Below, piece by piece: positions 19,859 through 29,216 of a stretch of DNA of 64,000 bases; position 1 is the first letter of the stretch; every line of letters starts with the position of its first letter. The notes under the pieces were generated by a model that was not told where the DNA came from, searched no databases, and worked only from the letters and a program-made list of their open reading frames with translations. The position numbers and the translations under genes were made by a program. This DNA is from Pseudoxanthomonas sp. F37 (lineage in GTDB: Bacteria > Pseudomonadota > Gammaproteobacteria > Xanthomonadales > Xanthomonadaceae), in assembly GCF_022965755.1 (NCBI RefSeq), contig NZ_CP095187.1, positions 1,054,001 through 1,118,000 on the forward strand, in the 5' to 3' direction.

Positions 19859-20984
19859 GCACGTAGTCGCCGAACATCTGTTGCGACTGCGGGTGTACGT
19901 TGCGCTGGTTGAACGAGGTCCGCGTGATCACCGCCACCAGCTGCCGTTCGGGCACGATGAAGACGTAGTTGCCGCCATTGCCCGACATCGCCCACGCCGC
20001 CTGCTCTCCTTGCCGGCCCGGAAACCGGAACCGCCAGAACTGGTAGCCGTAGTCCGCGTCCTCGCGCGCCTGCGCATGCACCGTCAGCGCCGTGTTGATC
20101 CAGGGCGTGGAGATGATCTGCCGGCCCCGCCAGCGGCCGCCATCGGCCACCAGTTGCCCGAGTTTGGCCAGGTCGCGACTGCGGTAGCGCGTGCCACCGC
20201 CGCCCATGCCCACCCCCTCCGACGACCTGTTCCACTGCACCTGCCGGATACCCAACGGGTGTTCCAGTGCCTCGGCAGCGAAGCTGGCCAGCGGCTTGCC
20301 GGTTGCCCGTTCGATCACCGCACCCAGCAGGAAACTGCCCGCCGTGCAGTACGAAAAGGCCCGGCCATGGGGGCTGTCTTCGGGGCGCGTCACCCATGGC
20401 GCGAAGCCGCGCATCGGCAGGTCCAGGGCGAACCGGGTCCAGTCCTCGCTCAGGTACATGCGTTCCTCATTGCCGGTGGAGAACGGGTTTTCGTCGTCGC
20501 ATTCCCAGGCCGAGCTCATCGTCAGCAGGTCCTCCAGCGTCATCCGCTGCTTGCGCGGACTGGGGTTCTTCCAGGGTTGCCTGTCGGCGAAATAGGCATA
20601 CACCGGCGCCTGCGCGCCCGGGATGAGTCCCCGGTCGATCGCCGCCCCCAGCAGCAGGGCGGTGACACTCTTGGTGGCCGAACGCGTGTCGTTGAGCACG
20701 TCCGCGCCGCCGCCGTTGAAGTAGCGCTCGTACACCAGTCTGCCCTGGTGGGCGATGATGATGCTGGTGACCCCCGGGTACTCCCCCTGGGCGATGGCCG
20801 CCTCCAGCGCATGCAGGCGATCGATCTGCCAGCCGCCGCGACGGGCGTCGGCGACCTGCCAGCCATCCTGCATCGGCACGGGCGGGCGATAAGCTTCGGA
20901 CGGGATGCTGGGGGCGCCGGTGGGTTCCGTTGCGTGGGCCACGGGCGACATGACGAGGGACAGCAACAGCAGGAAACGACGCAT
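19842..20984 (-). CDS. Secreted serine hydrolase of the beta-lactamase/penicillin-binding fold
   Basis: A 380-residue protein with a signal peptide (RRFLLLLSLVMSPVAHA) and the class C beta-lactamase-like fold. The nucleophile motif SxxK is S102-A-T-K105, the tyrosine motif is YCT at 213-215 and a downstream GNGGN segment stands where KTG-type loops occur. Such proteins include esterases and D-amino acid peptidases; nothing here indicates true beta-lactamase activity. An AGGAGT ribosome-binding site precedes the ATG at 20984, which is chosen over the longer frame at 21029 because it begins the signal peptide. Its end overlaps the convergent regulator gene by 17 bp. Confidence 0.85.
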   Translation of the reverse strand: MRRFLLLLSLVMSPVAHATEPTGAPSIPSEAYRPPVPMQDGWQVADARRGGWQIDRLHALEAAIAQGEYPGVTSIIIAHQGRLVYERYFNGGGADVLNDTRSATKSVTALLLGAAIDRGLIPGAQAPVYAYFADRQPWKNPSPRKQRMTLEDLLTMSSAWECDDENPFSTGNEERMYLSEDWTRFALDLPMRGFAPWVTRPEDSPHGRAFSYCTAGSFLLGAVIERATGKPLASFAAEALEHPLGIRQVQWNRSSEGVGMGGGGTRYRSRDLAKLGQLVADGGRWRGRQIISTPWINTALTVHAQAREDADYGYQFWRFRFPGRQGEQAAWAMSGNGGNYVFIVPERQLVAVITRTSFNQRNVHPQSQQMFGDYVLKAMP

Positions 20985-21090
20985 GGCAGGACTCCTTGGA
21001 AGGGAGCAGCATTCCAGCGCGGGCCTCAATGAAGCGCCTGACAGCGGGATGAAGATTTATGAAAGCGCTCGCCCGCGGCGCGCGGGCAAG

Positions 21091-21113
21091 AAGAAGCCCC
21101 GCATGGCGGGGCT
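21091..21113 (-). terminator. Terminator-like hairpin beyond the glsB remnant
   Basis: An 8-bp stem (AGCCCCGC / GCGGGGCT) with a three-base loop. On the minus strand it is followed by TTCTTCTT. It lies 28 bp past the end of the glsB remnant and upstream of the serine hydrolase gene. Confidence 0.6.
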
Positions 21114-21140
21114 CTCGCACGGTCCTGTAGCCCCGGCGGC

Positions 21141-21334
21141 TCAGGCCTCCTTCGTCACCATGGCCCAGATGGACAGCAGCACGCTGGCACCGATGACGGA
21201 GGCGATGAAGCCTGTCGGTCCGGCGGGGCTGCACCCGCCCAGCGCCCCCCGCTGAAGCATGCCGGCAACGCACCGGCGATGCCCAGCTGCATGGTCATGA
21301 ACAGGCCCGGCTTGGCCGTCCCGGGAAGGTCCAT
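21141..21334 (-). pseudogene. Broken GlsB/YeaQ-type membrane protein (transglycosylase-associated family)
   Basis: Two frames together spell the C-terminal two-thirds of a GlsB/YeaQ-like small membrane protein. One frame gives KPGLFMTMQLGIAGA, and the next gives VAGMLQRGALGG followed by GFIASVIGASVLLSIWAM and a stop at 21141. The switch is at about 21274, where one base (a G in GCGGTT to GCGTT) appears to be missing. The first membrane helix is also absent: upstream of the shared core the sequence becomes a REP element, which supplies the only ATG. The gene therefore looks truncated at the 5' end and frameshifted. A sequencing error could explain the frameshift but not the missing N-terminus. 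Confidence 0.65.
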
Positions 21335-21358
21335 CGCGACTCACCCCGCTCCCACAAG
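21331..21358 (-). repeat. REP-like element, single copy
   Basis: The minus strand reads TTGTGGGAGCGGGGTGAG followed by TCGCGATGG. This matches the left half of the REP pair at 56111-56133 (TGTGGGGGAGCGAGGTGAGTCGCGATGG there) apart from two or three bases. It lies between a terminator and the glsB remnant. Confidence 0.7.
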
Positions 21359-21370
21359 CCGCAAGCTCGG

Positions 21371-21404
21371 AAAACGAGCAGGCCGGGTTGCCCCGGCCCG
21401 CTCG
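21371..21404 (-). terminator. Rho-independent terminator of the M20 peptidase gene
   Basis: On the minus strand a long stem (CGAGC-GGGCCGGG / CCCGGCC-TGCTCG, one mismatch pair) with a GCAA tetraloop is followed by TTTT. It starts 20 bp after the peptidase stop codon. Confidence 0.9.
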
Positions 21405-21424
21405 TGCTGCATGTGCGGACGGGA

Positions 21425-22915
<1,491 letters not shown>

Positions 22916-23094
22916 GGCAACTCCGGGGTACTGAAAGGCAGGCCGCCATTCTACGCCCTGACCCGGGGTAGGACTTTTCCTACGACTGGCTGCGGCATTT
23001 ACGGGCAGATTCGCCCGTGCAAGGGCGATACCGTGGCAACTGTCGGAATTGGACGCTTTCCCTACCGCCGCAGGCCTCGGGCCACCGGCGGAAA

Positions 23095-23124
23095 CATGCC
23101 GGATGCCCTGACGCATCCGGCATG
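23095..23124. other. 12-bp perfect inverted repeat upstream of comEA-like gene
   Basis: CATGCCGGATGC and its exact reverse complement are separated by six bases. The element ends 33 bp before the comEA-like ATG. It has no T-run, so it is either a leader hairpin or a dyad operator. Confidence 0.6.
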
Positions 23125-23157
23125 CACGGACAGTCCAATGCCACAAGGAGAGTCGCC

Positions 23158-23496
23158 ATGAAGTCGTTCGTCCACACCGTGTTCGCCACCGTCCTGTCGC
23201 TGCTGATCGCCGCGCAGGCGCTGGCGACCGAGAAAGTCAACATCAACACCGCCGATGCGGCCGCGCTGGATCGCGTGCTGGTCGGGGTCGGCCCGTCGAA
23301 GGCGGCCGCGATCGTCGAGTACCGCAAGGCCAACGGGCCGTTCAAGAGCGCCGAGGAGCTCGCCATGGTGAAGGGCATCGGCCTGAGCACCGTCGAGCAG
23401 AACCGCGACCGCATCGAGCTGCGCACGGGCGCCACCCCGGCGCGCAAGCCGGCTGCCGCGACAGCGGCGCCCGCCAAGCCGGTCGCGCGACGCTGA
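23158..23496 (+). CDS. ComEA-like helix-hairpin-helix protein
   Basis: A 112-residue secreted protein with a signal peptide (FVHTVFATVLSLLIAAQALA) and a tandem helix-hairpin-helix domain (about residues 26-90; VNINTADAAALDRVLVGVGP, SKAAAIVEYRKANGPF, LAMVKGIGLSTVEQNRD). An alanine/proline/lysine-rich tail ends in VARR. Such short ComEA homologues bind DNA in the periplasm during transformation in competent gammaproteobacteria. An AAGGAGAG ribosome-binding site lies five bases before the ATG. It stands alone, with a 12-bp inverted repeat upstream and a strong hairpin about 170 bp downstream. Participation in DNA uptake is inferred from the family. Confidence 0.88.
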   Translation: MKSFVHTVFATVLSLLIAAQALATEKVNINTADAAALDRVLVGVGPSKAAAIVEYRKANGPFKSAEELAMVKGIGLSTVEQNRDRIELRTGATPARKPAAATAAPAKPVARR

Positions 23497-23664
23497 TCGA
23501 TTCCCAGGCCGGGCGGCTCCACAGGATGTGGGGCGCCGGGCACAGGGGCAGGAAGCCAGGGGGAAACAGGCTGGATGCCGACAGGGACGTATCCATACCG
23601 CGCACGAAGCGCATGCCGGCAGCAGGCTGAAGCCTGATTCGCCGGCGACAGGCCACAGGGACGT

Positions 23665-23710
23665 CGGCAACGCCCGGACGCGCAGGACGCACGTCCGGGC
23701 GTTGCCGTTT
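23665..23710 (+). terminator. Strong hairpin, probable terminator after the comEA-like gene
   Basis: CGGCAACGCCCGGACG pairs perfectly over 16 bp with CGTCCGGGCGTTGCCG across an 11-base loop, followed by only TTT. It lies 168 bp after the comEA-like stop and 80 bp before hutD. The intervening 23497-23664 contains no recognisable gene. Confidence 0.6.
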
Positions 23711-23786
23711 GCTGGAGAGAGGTGGTGGGTGCGTAGGAGGGGCCGGGTGCCGGCTAGAATCACGCCACGGACTGCCGGGGAACCTC

Positions 23787-24377
23787 ATGCCGGAATCATC
23801 GCGCGTCATTCCCGCCAACGAGTACCGGCGGGTACGTTGGAAGAACGGATTGGGCTGGACCCGTGAAATCGTGCGGGTCCCGGACGACGACGACTGGGAC
23901 TGGCGGCTGTCGATCGCCGAGATCGAACGCGATGCGGCGTTCTCATCGTTCCCCGGCATCGATCGCGAACTGGTGCTGTTGCGCGGGAATGGCGTGCGCC
24001 TGAGGTTCGAAGACGGGCGCACGGTCGATCTGATGCCGCCGCACGACCGGTGCCGGTTCGCGGGCGAGGACGTGGTGACCGGCGAACTGGTCGATGGCAC
24101 GACGCACGATTTCAACCTGATGTGGCGGCGGGGTCGGGTCCGCACCGAACTGCTGCATCGTCCGCTGGTGGGTCCGATGCTGTTCTTCACCGAGCCGGGC
24201 GTGCACTGGGTGGTCCACCTGATTGCCGGACAGGCGGCGTTCGACGCGGCCAACGGCCTGGGCGATCTGTGCACCGGCGATACCGCCGTCCTGGTGGGCG
24301 GCAATGCGCGCGCGCGGCATGCCTTGCACGGCGGTGGCGAGCTGCTGGCCATCCGCATCCAGGCCGAAGACCGTTGA
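23787..24377 (+). CDS. HutD/Ves family cupin protein
   Basis: A 196-residue protein of the HutD/Ves family, which has a cupin fold and no proven enzymatic role; some members sit in histidine-utilisation operons. Typical features are the opening VIPANEYRRVRWKNGLGWTR, then WDWRLSIAEIERDAAFSSFP and LVGPMLFFTEPGVHWVVHL. No hut genes are nearby here. A TAGAAT hexamer lies 27 bases upstream of the ATG at 23787. It converges with the flavodoxin reductase gene, the stops being 10 bp apart. Confidence 0.87.
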   Translation: MPESSRVIPANEYRRVRWKNGLGWTREIVRVPDDDDWDWRLSIAEIERDAAFSSFPGIDRELVLLRGNGVRLRFEDGRTVDLMPPHDRCRFAGEDVVTGELVDGTTHDFNLMWRRGRVRTELLHRPLVGPMLFFTEPGVHWVVHLIAGQAAFDAANGLGDLCTGDTAVLVGGNARARHALHGGGELLAIRIQAEDR

Positions 24378-24387
24378 GGACGGCGGG

Positions 24388-26034
24388 TCAGTACACGTCG
24401 CGGCGATAGCGCCCGGCAATCCGCAGATCCTCGACCTTGTCCTGGCCCAGGATGCGCCGCAGCGTGGCGTCCACGTCGGGCGCCATGCCGGCCAGGCTCC
24501 CGCAGACGTAGACCGCGGCGCCTTCTTCGACCCACTGCCGCAGCCGGTCCGCATGCGCCTGCAGGGCATGCTGGACGTAGCGCTGGGCGCTGCCATCGCG
24601 CGAGAAGGTCAGGTCGAGATGTGGCAGTACGCCTCGCGCCTGCCATGCCGCCAGCTCGTCGGCGAAGAAGACGTCGTGCGCGCGCTGGCGCTCGCCGAAC
24701 AGCAGCCAGTTGCGTGTTGCGCCGGCCAGCGCCCGCGCCTTCAGGTGGGCGCGCAGGCCCGCCAGGCCCGTGCCGTTGCCGATCAGGATCATCGGCACGT
24801 CGTTAGCGGGCGGATGGAAATTCGGATTGCGGCGGATGCGCAGGGCGATGGCGTCCCCCGGTTGCGCATGCCGGCACAGCCAACCACTGCCCAGGCCGGC
24901 GGTACCGTCCTGGTGGTGCATCAGGCGCACGAGCAGATGCAGCGCGCCATCGCCGGGAAGGGAGGCGATGGAGTATTCGCGGTGCGGTAGGGGCGTGCAG
25001 GCGTCGGCAAGCGCCTGCGCGCCGCCGCGCCAGAGCGCATGGTCCGCGACGGGCCACTGGCTGCGGGCAAGCATCTGCGCCAGCGGTTGCGACTGGCCCT
25101 GCCACTGCACGCGGACGTCGCCCGCCAGGCCGGTACGCTGCAGGACGTCATCGACCTCGGCCATGACGCGGCACGGTCCGATCTCGGCGATGTCGCCGGC
25201 GATCCAATCGGGCAGCGGACCGGATCCGGGTGTCAGGGACAGGTGGAATACGGGGCCGCCGATGCTGCCGGGATTCAGCTCGACGCGATCGCGCAGTCGC
25301 CAGGATTCATAGCGTGGCGTGGCCCAGTCCTGCGCGCCGCGACCGTCGCCCAACTGGCCGATATGGTGCTGCCAGTGGCGCAGGGCGCTGTCGTCGGCGT
25401 TGTCGACTTCCACCAGGTCGAACAGCGGTTGAGCTCCCTGGCGCCGCAGCCAGTCATCGAGCTGGTGACCGAAAGCGCAGAACTGCGCGTACTCGCGGTC
25501 GCCCAGGGCCAGCACCGCGTAGCGCAGCTTCTGCAGCACGAGCATCTGCGACATCACGTGGCGCACGAAGCCGAGCGCTGGATCGGGTGGATCGCCTTCG
25601 CCGGTGGTGCTGACCACGAAGACGGCTCGCTCGATGGCCTGCAATTGCGCCGCATCCAACCGCTCCAGCCCCGCGCGCTGGACGGCAACGCCGCCCTGGC
25701 GAAGCGAGGCGGCAGTCATGTCGGCCAGCTCCATCGCGAAACCGGTCTGACTGGCATGCACGACCCACACCGCGTCTTGTCCGGCGTGCATCACCGCGTG
25801 TCCCGCCCTGTCGCGTGTGCGTGCGCGGTACAGGCAACCCGCCACCAGTCCGGCGTATGCCACCACGGCTGCGACGGCGATGCAGACGCGGTCCCTGGAC
25901 GGGCTGGCCTGCCAGCCGTCGCCCTCGTGCAATCCGGCGAACAGCCAGGCGCTGGCGGCCAGCACCAGCATCACCAACGCGTTGCCCATGAAGGCGGGGT
26001 TCCAGCGCTGCCGTGGGGAGCCTGATGTGCTCAT
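24388..26034 (-). CDS. Membrane-anchored flavodoxin/ferredoxin-reductase (CysJ/P450-reductase-like)
   Basis: A 548-residue diflavin reductase. Two N-terminal membrane helices (about 15-36 and 50-69) hold a cytoplasmic flavodoxin domain (about 88-230; HASQTGFAMELADM for FMN phosphate, STTGEGDPPDPALGF, LGDREYAQFCAFGHQLDDW). A FAD domain follows (REYSIASLP with the RxYS motif, GWLCRHAQPGDAI), then a NADPH domain (LIGNGTGLAGLRAHL, LLFGERQRAHDVFF, VYVCGSLAGMAPDVDATLRRIL). Electrons should pass NADPH to FAD to FMN. It overlaps apbE by four bases at the end of the PepSY-DUF2271-DUF4198-ApbE operon, so I infer that it feeds electrons into the PepSY membrane protein. Classical CysJ is soluble and lies in cys operons, unlike this. 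Confidence 0.9.
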   Translation of the reverse strand: MSTSGSPRQRWNPAFMGNALVMLVLAASAWLFAGLHEGDGWQASPSRDRVCIAVAAVVAYAGLVAGCLYRARTRDRAGHAVMHAGQDAVWVVHASQTGFAMELADMTAASLRQGGVAVQRAGLERLDAAQLQAIERAVFVVSTTGEGDPPDPALGFVRHVMSQMLVLQKLRYAVLALGDREYAQFCAFGHQLDDWLRRQGAQPLFDLVEVDNADDSALRHWQHHIGQLGDGRGAQDWATPRYESWRLRDRVELNPGSIGGPVFHLSLTPGSGPLPDWIAGDIAEIGPCRVMAEVDDVLQRTGLAGDVRVQWQGQSQPLAQMLARSQWPVADHALWRGGAQALADACTPLPHREYSIASLPGDGALHLLVRLMHHQDGTAGLGSGWLCRHAQPGDAIALRIRRNPNFHPPANDVPMILIGNGTGLAGLRAHLKARALAGATRNWLLFGERQRAHDVFFADELAAWQARGVLPHLDLTFSRDGSAQRYVQHALQAHADRLRQWVEEGAAVYVCGSLAGMAPDVDATLRRILGQDKVEDLRIAGRYRRDVY

Positions 26035-27023
26035 GCCGCCAGGTACTGCGCGAAGGCAGGCGTCATCGTTTCGCGCATCGCTTCCCCGGTGCGTTGCAGG
26101 AACCTCGCCGCGATGCCATGACGCGTCGCGAACGCATGGCCCTTCTCCGCTCCCATGACGGTCAGGGCGGTGGCCCAGGCATCGGCGTGCATCGCCTCCG
26201 GGGCGACCACGGTCACGGCGGCGGCCGCATCGGTCACCGGCTCGCCGCTGCGCGGATCGATCGTGTGCGAGTAGCGGCGCCCATCCAGCGCATACGCGTG
26301 CCAGCGGTCGCCCGAGGTGGCGACGGCGACACGGTCCAGCAGCAGTACGCGCGGCTCCAGCCCCTCGCTGTCGGCTTCCTCCTCCGGCGAGGACTCCACC
26401 AGTACACGCCATGGCTGTCCGTCGGCCTTGCGACCGTAGCCATACAGTTCGCCGCCCACTTCGACCAGGCCGGCGCCGATGCCGCGACTTCGCAGCAGGG
26501 CGGCCACCACGTCCACGCCGTAGCCCTTGGCGATGGCCGAAAGGTCCAGCATCACGCCTCCGGGCTGGCGGACGCGGCGCTGCGCCGGATCGAACCGCAG
26601 ATGCTGCCAGCCGATGCGGGAGCGGGCTTCGACCAGCGCCGCGGGGGTGGGACGACCCCGCCCGCGCGCATGCGCACCGAACCCCCATGCCGCCACCAGC
26701 GGCGACACGGTGGGGTCGAACGCGCCATCACTGCGTGCCGCGATGTCGAGCGCCGCCGTGAGCACCTGCAGCAGGTCGTCCCGCAGGACGAACCATTCGC
26801 CTGCGGCGCAGCGGTTGAAACGCATGATGTCCGCATCCGCCTCCCACGTGCTCATCTGCGCGACCACCTGGTCCAGGCGCGCCTGGATGGCGTCATGCAG
26901 GGCATGCGGATCGATGCTCGCCGGGCCGGCGTACTGGACGGACCAGGTGGTGCCCATGGTCTGCCCGTGCAGCGCATGCACGGGCGCCGCCGGCGCAGAG
27001 GGGGAGGGAGGGGTGATGTTCAT
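26031..27023 (-). CDS. apbE: FAD:protein FMN transferase ApbE
   Basis: Transfers FMN from FAD to a threonine or serine of target proteins. The 330-residue product (ATG at 27023; another in-frame start lies at 27044) shows MGTTWSVQ, DGAFDPTVSPLVAAWGFG, GGVMLDLSAIAKGYGVD, GLVEVGGELYGYG, HTIDPRSGEPV and the Mg2+-site MHADAWATALTVMG. The motifs are complete, so it should be active. Oddly, there is no signal peptide or lipobox at either start (MNITPPSPSAPAAPVHALHG), although the family is usually periplasmic and its likely target here (DUF2271) is exported. It lies between DUF4198 and the diflavin reductase. Confidence 0.95.
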   Translation of the reverse strand: MNITPPSPSAPAAPVHALHGQTMGTTWSVQYAGPASIDPHALHDAIQARLDQVVAQMSTWEADADIMRFNRCAAGEWFVLRDDLLQVLTAALDIAARSDGAFDPTVSPLVAAWGFGAHARGRGRPTPAALVEARSRIGWQHLRFDPAQRRVRQPGGVMLDLSAIAKGYGVDVVAALLRSRGIGAGLVEVGGELYGYGRKADGQPWRVLVESSPEEEADSEGLEPRVLLLDRVAVATSGDRWHAYALDGRRYSHTIDPRSGEPVTDAAAAVTVVAPEAMHADAWATALTVMGAEKGHAFATRHGIAARFLQRTGEAMRETMTPAFAQYLAA

Positions 27024-27068
27024 GCCGATGCATGCCGCCGGCACCGCGTCCGGCGGCGGCGTGCCGAT

Positions 27069-27881
27069 TTACTGGGGCAGCACTTCCAGCGTGGCGACAT
27101 AGCTGAGGCGGCGCTGGGTGGCCTGCGGCACGGTGGTCTTGTCGTCCTGGGTACCGGTTTCCAGCCAGTACATGCCGGCTTCTGGCCAGGTGACGCTGAA
27201 CTCGCCCTGGGCGTCCGTGGTGACCTTGATCTCGTCCTGCGCGTTGCGATAGCGCGTGCCGCCGCGGGTGATCTCGAATTCCAGGCCGGCCGCCGGCTTG
27301 CCGTCGACCAGCATCCGGAAGGTGGCCGCTTCACCTGCGAACAGGTCGTTCGGGTGCGTCACCGGCACCAGTTCGATGCCTTCCCCCACGCTCTTCAGCG
27401 CGGTGTCGTTCGGCGCGCCATTGGTCACGAAGGTCTCGATGCGGCCGATCGACTGCGACACCTGCAGGTTCTTCGCATCCTTCGGCACCTTGGTGGCCAG
27501 GTCTTCCGGCTTGGCGCCGCGCAGGCCGCCCGGCTTGCCGTCGGCGCCCTCCCAGCGGACCATCAGGCCCTTGTTGACCGTGGCGATACGGTAGGTGCCC
27601 TGCTGTTTCAGCTCCACGTCGAACACCGTGCGGTACTTGCCCGTGGCCAGGTTCTGCGCCTGGACCGTGCTGCCGTCCGGCGCGGTGATGGCCAGGCCTT
27701 CGGTGCGCAGCGGCACATGGTTGAAGTAGAACAGGTCGTTGGACACCGCCGCATCCACCGTGATCCACGGATCGGCGCCGGCGATGACGGTCTGCGAGGG
27801 CTGCAGCCACGCCTTGTGCGCCAGCGCGGTGGCGGGGATGGCGCAGGCCAGGGCGATGGCTACGGCAAGGGAACGCTTCAT
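27069..27881 (-). CDS. DUF4198 periplasmic protein
   Basis: A 270-residue exported protein with a signal peptide ([18 protein letters not shown]). The mature protein begins [19 protein letters not shown], the DUF4198 opening, in which the first mature residue is histidine. The beta-sandwich domain resembles carboxypeptidase-regulatory/NikM-like domains ([39 protein letters not shown]). An N-terminal His after cleavage is a hallmark of metal-binding proteins such as copper amine-terminal (histidine-brace) folds, so a periplasmic metal-binding role is possible. It is co-transcribed with DUF2271 and apbE. Confidence 0.9.
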   Translation of the reverse strand: MKRSLAVAIALACAIPATALAHKAWLQPSQTVIAGADPWITVDAAVSNDLFYFNHVPLRTEGLAITAPDGSTVQAQNLATGKYRTVFDVELKQQGTYRIATVNKGLMVRWEGADGKPGGLRGAKPEDLATKVPKDAKNLQVSQSIGRIETFVTNGAPNDTALKSVGEGIELVPVTHPNDLFAGEAATFRMLVDGKPAAGLEFEITRGGTRYRNAQDEIKVTTDAQGEFSVTWPEAGMYWLETGTQDDKTTVPQATQRRLSYVATLEVLPQ

Positions 27882-27912
27882 CGGAATCTCCAGCGGGAAA
27901 GGTGGAAGAGGA

Positions 27913-28443
27913 TCAGGGCTTGACGGTCAGCGCGACGGCGCCCAGTTCGGTGGCGCCCTGCGCCTTGCCCGACTGCGGCGCGCCTTTCGCGGGCCAGGTG
28001 AAGGGGATTTTCAGCAGCTCGCGGCCGCCGACTTCGCGTGCGGCTTCGACGACCAGCGTGTACTGGCCGGGAGCCAGCCCGGCCAGGTGCTGCTTGTCGC
28101 TGAAGCTCAACGCATGCCTGCCAGCCGGCTTGGTGGGCCCCGTCACTCCGTCCACCGGCACCTTCAGCGAGCGGCCGGACTTGCGCCACCACTGGCGCAG
28201 GTCGGGCAGCCATTTGGTGCCGTGGCCTTCGGAATTGCGGGTCTGCTGGTACCAGACGGAAAGGTTGGCGGCGACCTTCTGGTCGGCGCCTTCGATCCAG
28301 ACGGCGACGTAAGGACGGTGGTACTCGGCCACGTTGAGCTTGGGAATCTCGACATTGACATCCAGCGTGGCGGCGTAGGCCGGCGTGGCCAGCAGGCCGC
28401 TGAGCGCGATGGTCAGCGTGGTGTGGACGGCGATCTTCGACAT
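27913..28443 (-). CDS. DUF2271 periplasmic protein, candidate FMN-carrying ApbE substrate
   Basis: A 176-residue exported protein with a signal peptide ([20 protein letters not shown], cleaved near AYAA) and a DUF2271 beta-sandwich domain ([60 protein letters not shown]). Residues 98-104 read DGVTGPT, close to the D-x-x-[ST]-G-A-[ST] pattern at which ApbE attaches FMN, with Thr104 as the acceptor (Pro replaces the usual Ala). The adjacent apbE makes a covalent flavin plausible. I infer that it is the periplasmic electron carrier of this operon; FMN attachment itself cannot be seen from DNA. Confidence 0.9.
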   Translation of the reverse strand: MSKIAVHTTLTIALSGLLATPAYAATLDVNVEIPKLNVAEYHRPYVAVWIEGADQKVAANLSVWYQQTRNSEGHGTKWLPDLRQWWRKSGRSLKVPVDGVTGPTKPAGRHALSFSDKQHLAGLAPGQYTLVVEAAREVGGRELLKIPFTWPAKGAPQSGKAQGATELGAVALTVKP

Positions 28444-28472
28444 GCGGTCACTCGCGGGTTCGTTGAACAGGG

Positions 28473-29108
28473 TCAGTGGATGAAGAGCAGTGCGATCAGC
28501 AGCGGCACCAGCAGGCCCAGGCCGACCATCGGCCAGGTCATGCGGCGTTGCCGGTCGTGCAGGTAGAGCAGGAACAGGCCGGTGATGCAGAACACCAGGC
28601 AGGCCACGGCGAAGATGTCCAGGAACCATCCCCACGCCGGCCCGGCGTTGCGGCCCTTGTGCAGGTCGTTGAAATAGGAGATCCAGCCGCGGTCCGTCCT
28701 TTCGTACTCCACCGCGCCGGTTTCGCGATCGATGCTCAGCCATGCGTCGGTGCCGGGGCCCGGCATGGAGAGATAGAGCTCCATGTCCGACCATTCGGCC
28801 GGTCGCCGGCCGATGGGTATCGAAAGCGCCTGCTCGAGCCAGTGGCTGACGGAAGCAGGCAAGGGCGCGTTGCCCTGCCGGCGGTCACCGAGCGTGGCCA
28901 GGACGGAGGCGGGCATCGTGGCCGTGACGCGGGTGGTGTCGGGGTCGGCTTCAATCTTCGAAGCGTGGTTCAGCGTGATCCCGGTGACCGCGAACAGCAG
29001 CATGCCGATCAGGCACACCGCCGAGCTGATCCAGTGCCACTGGTGCAGCGTGCGCAGCCAGAAGCCGCGGCGTTGCTGTTGCAGGGCGGGGGAGGCGGAT
29101 GGGGACAA
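28473..29108 (-). CDS. PepSY-associated membrane protein of the iron-reduction operon (TTG start)
   Basis: A 211-residue membrane protein. Helix 1 is at about 25-46 ([20 protein letters not shown]), a periplasmic PepSY-type region lies at about 50-155 ([32 protein letters not shown]), helix 2 is at about 160-182 ([20 protein letters not shown]) and helix 3 is at about 191-210. Histidines at 22, 25, 48, 150 and 184 lie at membrane borders and could bind heme, as in PepSY/PiuB-type ferric-siderophore reductases. The only usable start is TTG at 29108; the nearby ATG at 29143 is out of frame. A Fur-like site lies 46 bp upstream. It leads the operon into DUF2271, DUF4198, apbE and the diflavin reductase. 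Confidence 0.88.
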   Translation of the reverse strand: MSPSASPALQQQRRGFWLRTLHQWHWISSAVCLIGMLLFAVTGITLNHASKIEADPDTTRVTATMPASVLATLGDRRQGNAPLPASVSHWLEQALSIPIGRRPAEWSDMELYLSMPGPGTDAWLSIDRETGAVEYERTDRGWISYFNDLHKGRNAGPAWGWFLDIFAVACLVFCITGLFLLYLHDRQRRMTWPMVGLGLLVPLLIALLFIH

Positions 29109-29154
29109 CGGCGTCTCGAAGGCAGGGGGCGCAGGCGGGCCATTACAGCACAGA

Positions 29155-29169
29155 TGAGAATGCCTCTCA
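29155..29169 (-). promoter_or_regulatory. Fur-box-like site ahead of the PepSY operon
   Basis: TGAGAATGCCTCTCA is an inverted repeat (TGAGA-N5-TCTCA) resembling the TGAGAAT half-sites of Fur boxes. It lies between the end of the upstream receptor gene and the PepSY start, at a promoter position for the PepSY-to-reductase operon. Confidence 0.55.
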
Positions 29170-29216
29170 ATTGCAGGGGGTTCCCCTTCCCGCGGGAAGG
29201 GGAACGTCCCAGGGCC

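Noticed and set aside
19842-20984. Calling the serine hydrolase a beta-lactamase resistance gene
   Set aside because: It has the SxxK and Tyr motifs of the fold only; many esterases and peptidases share them and no resistance context is present.
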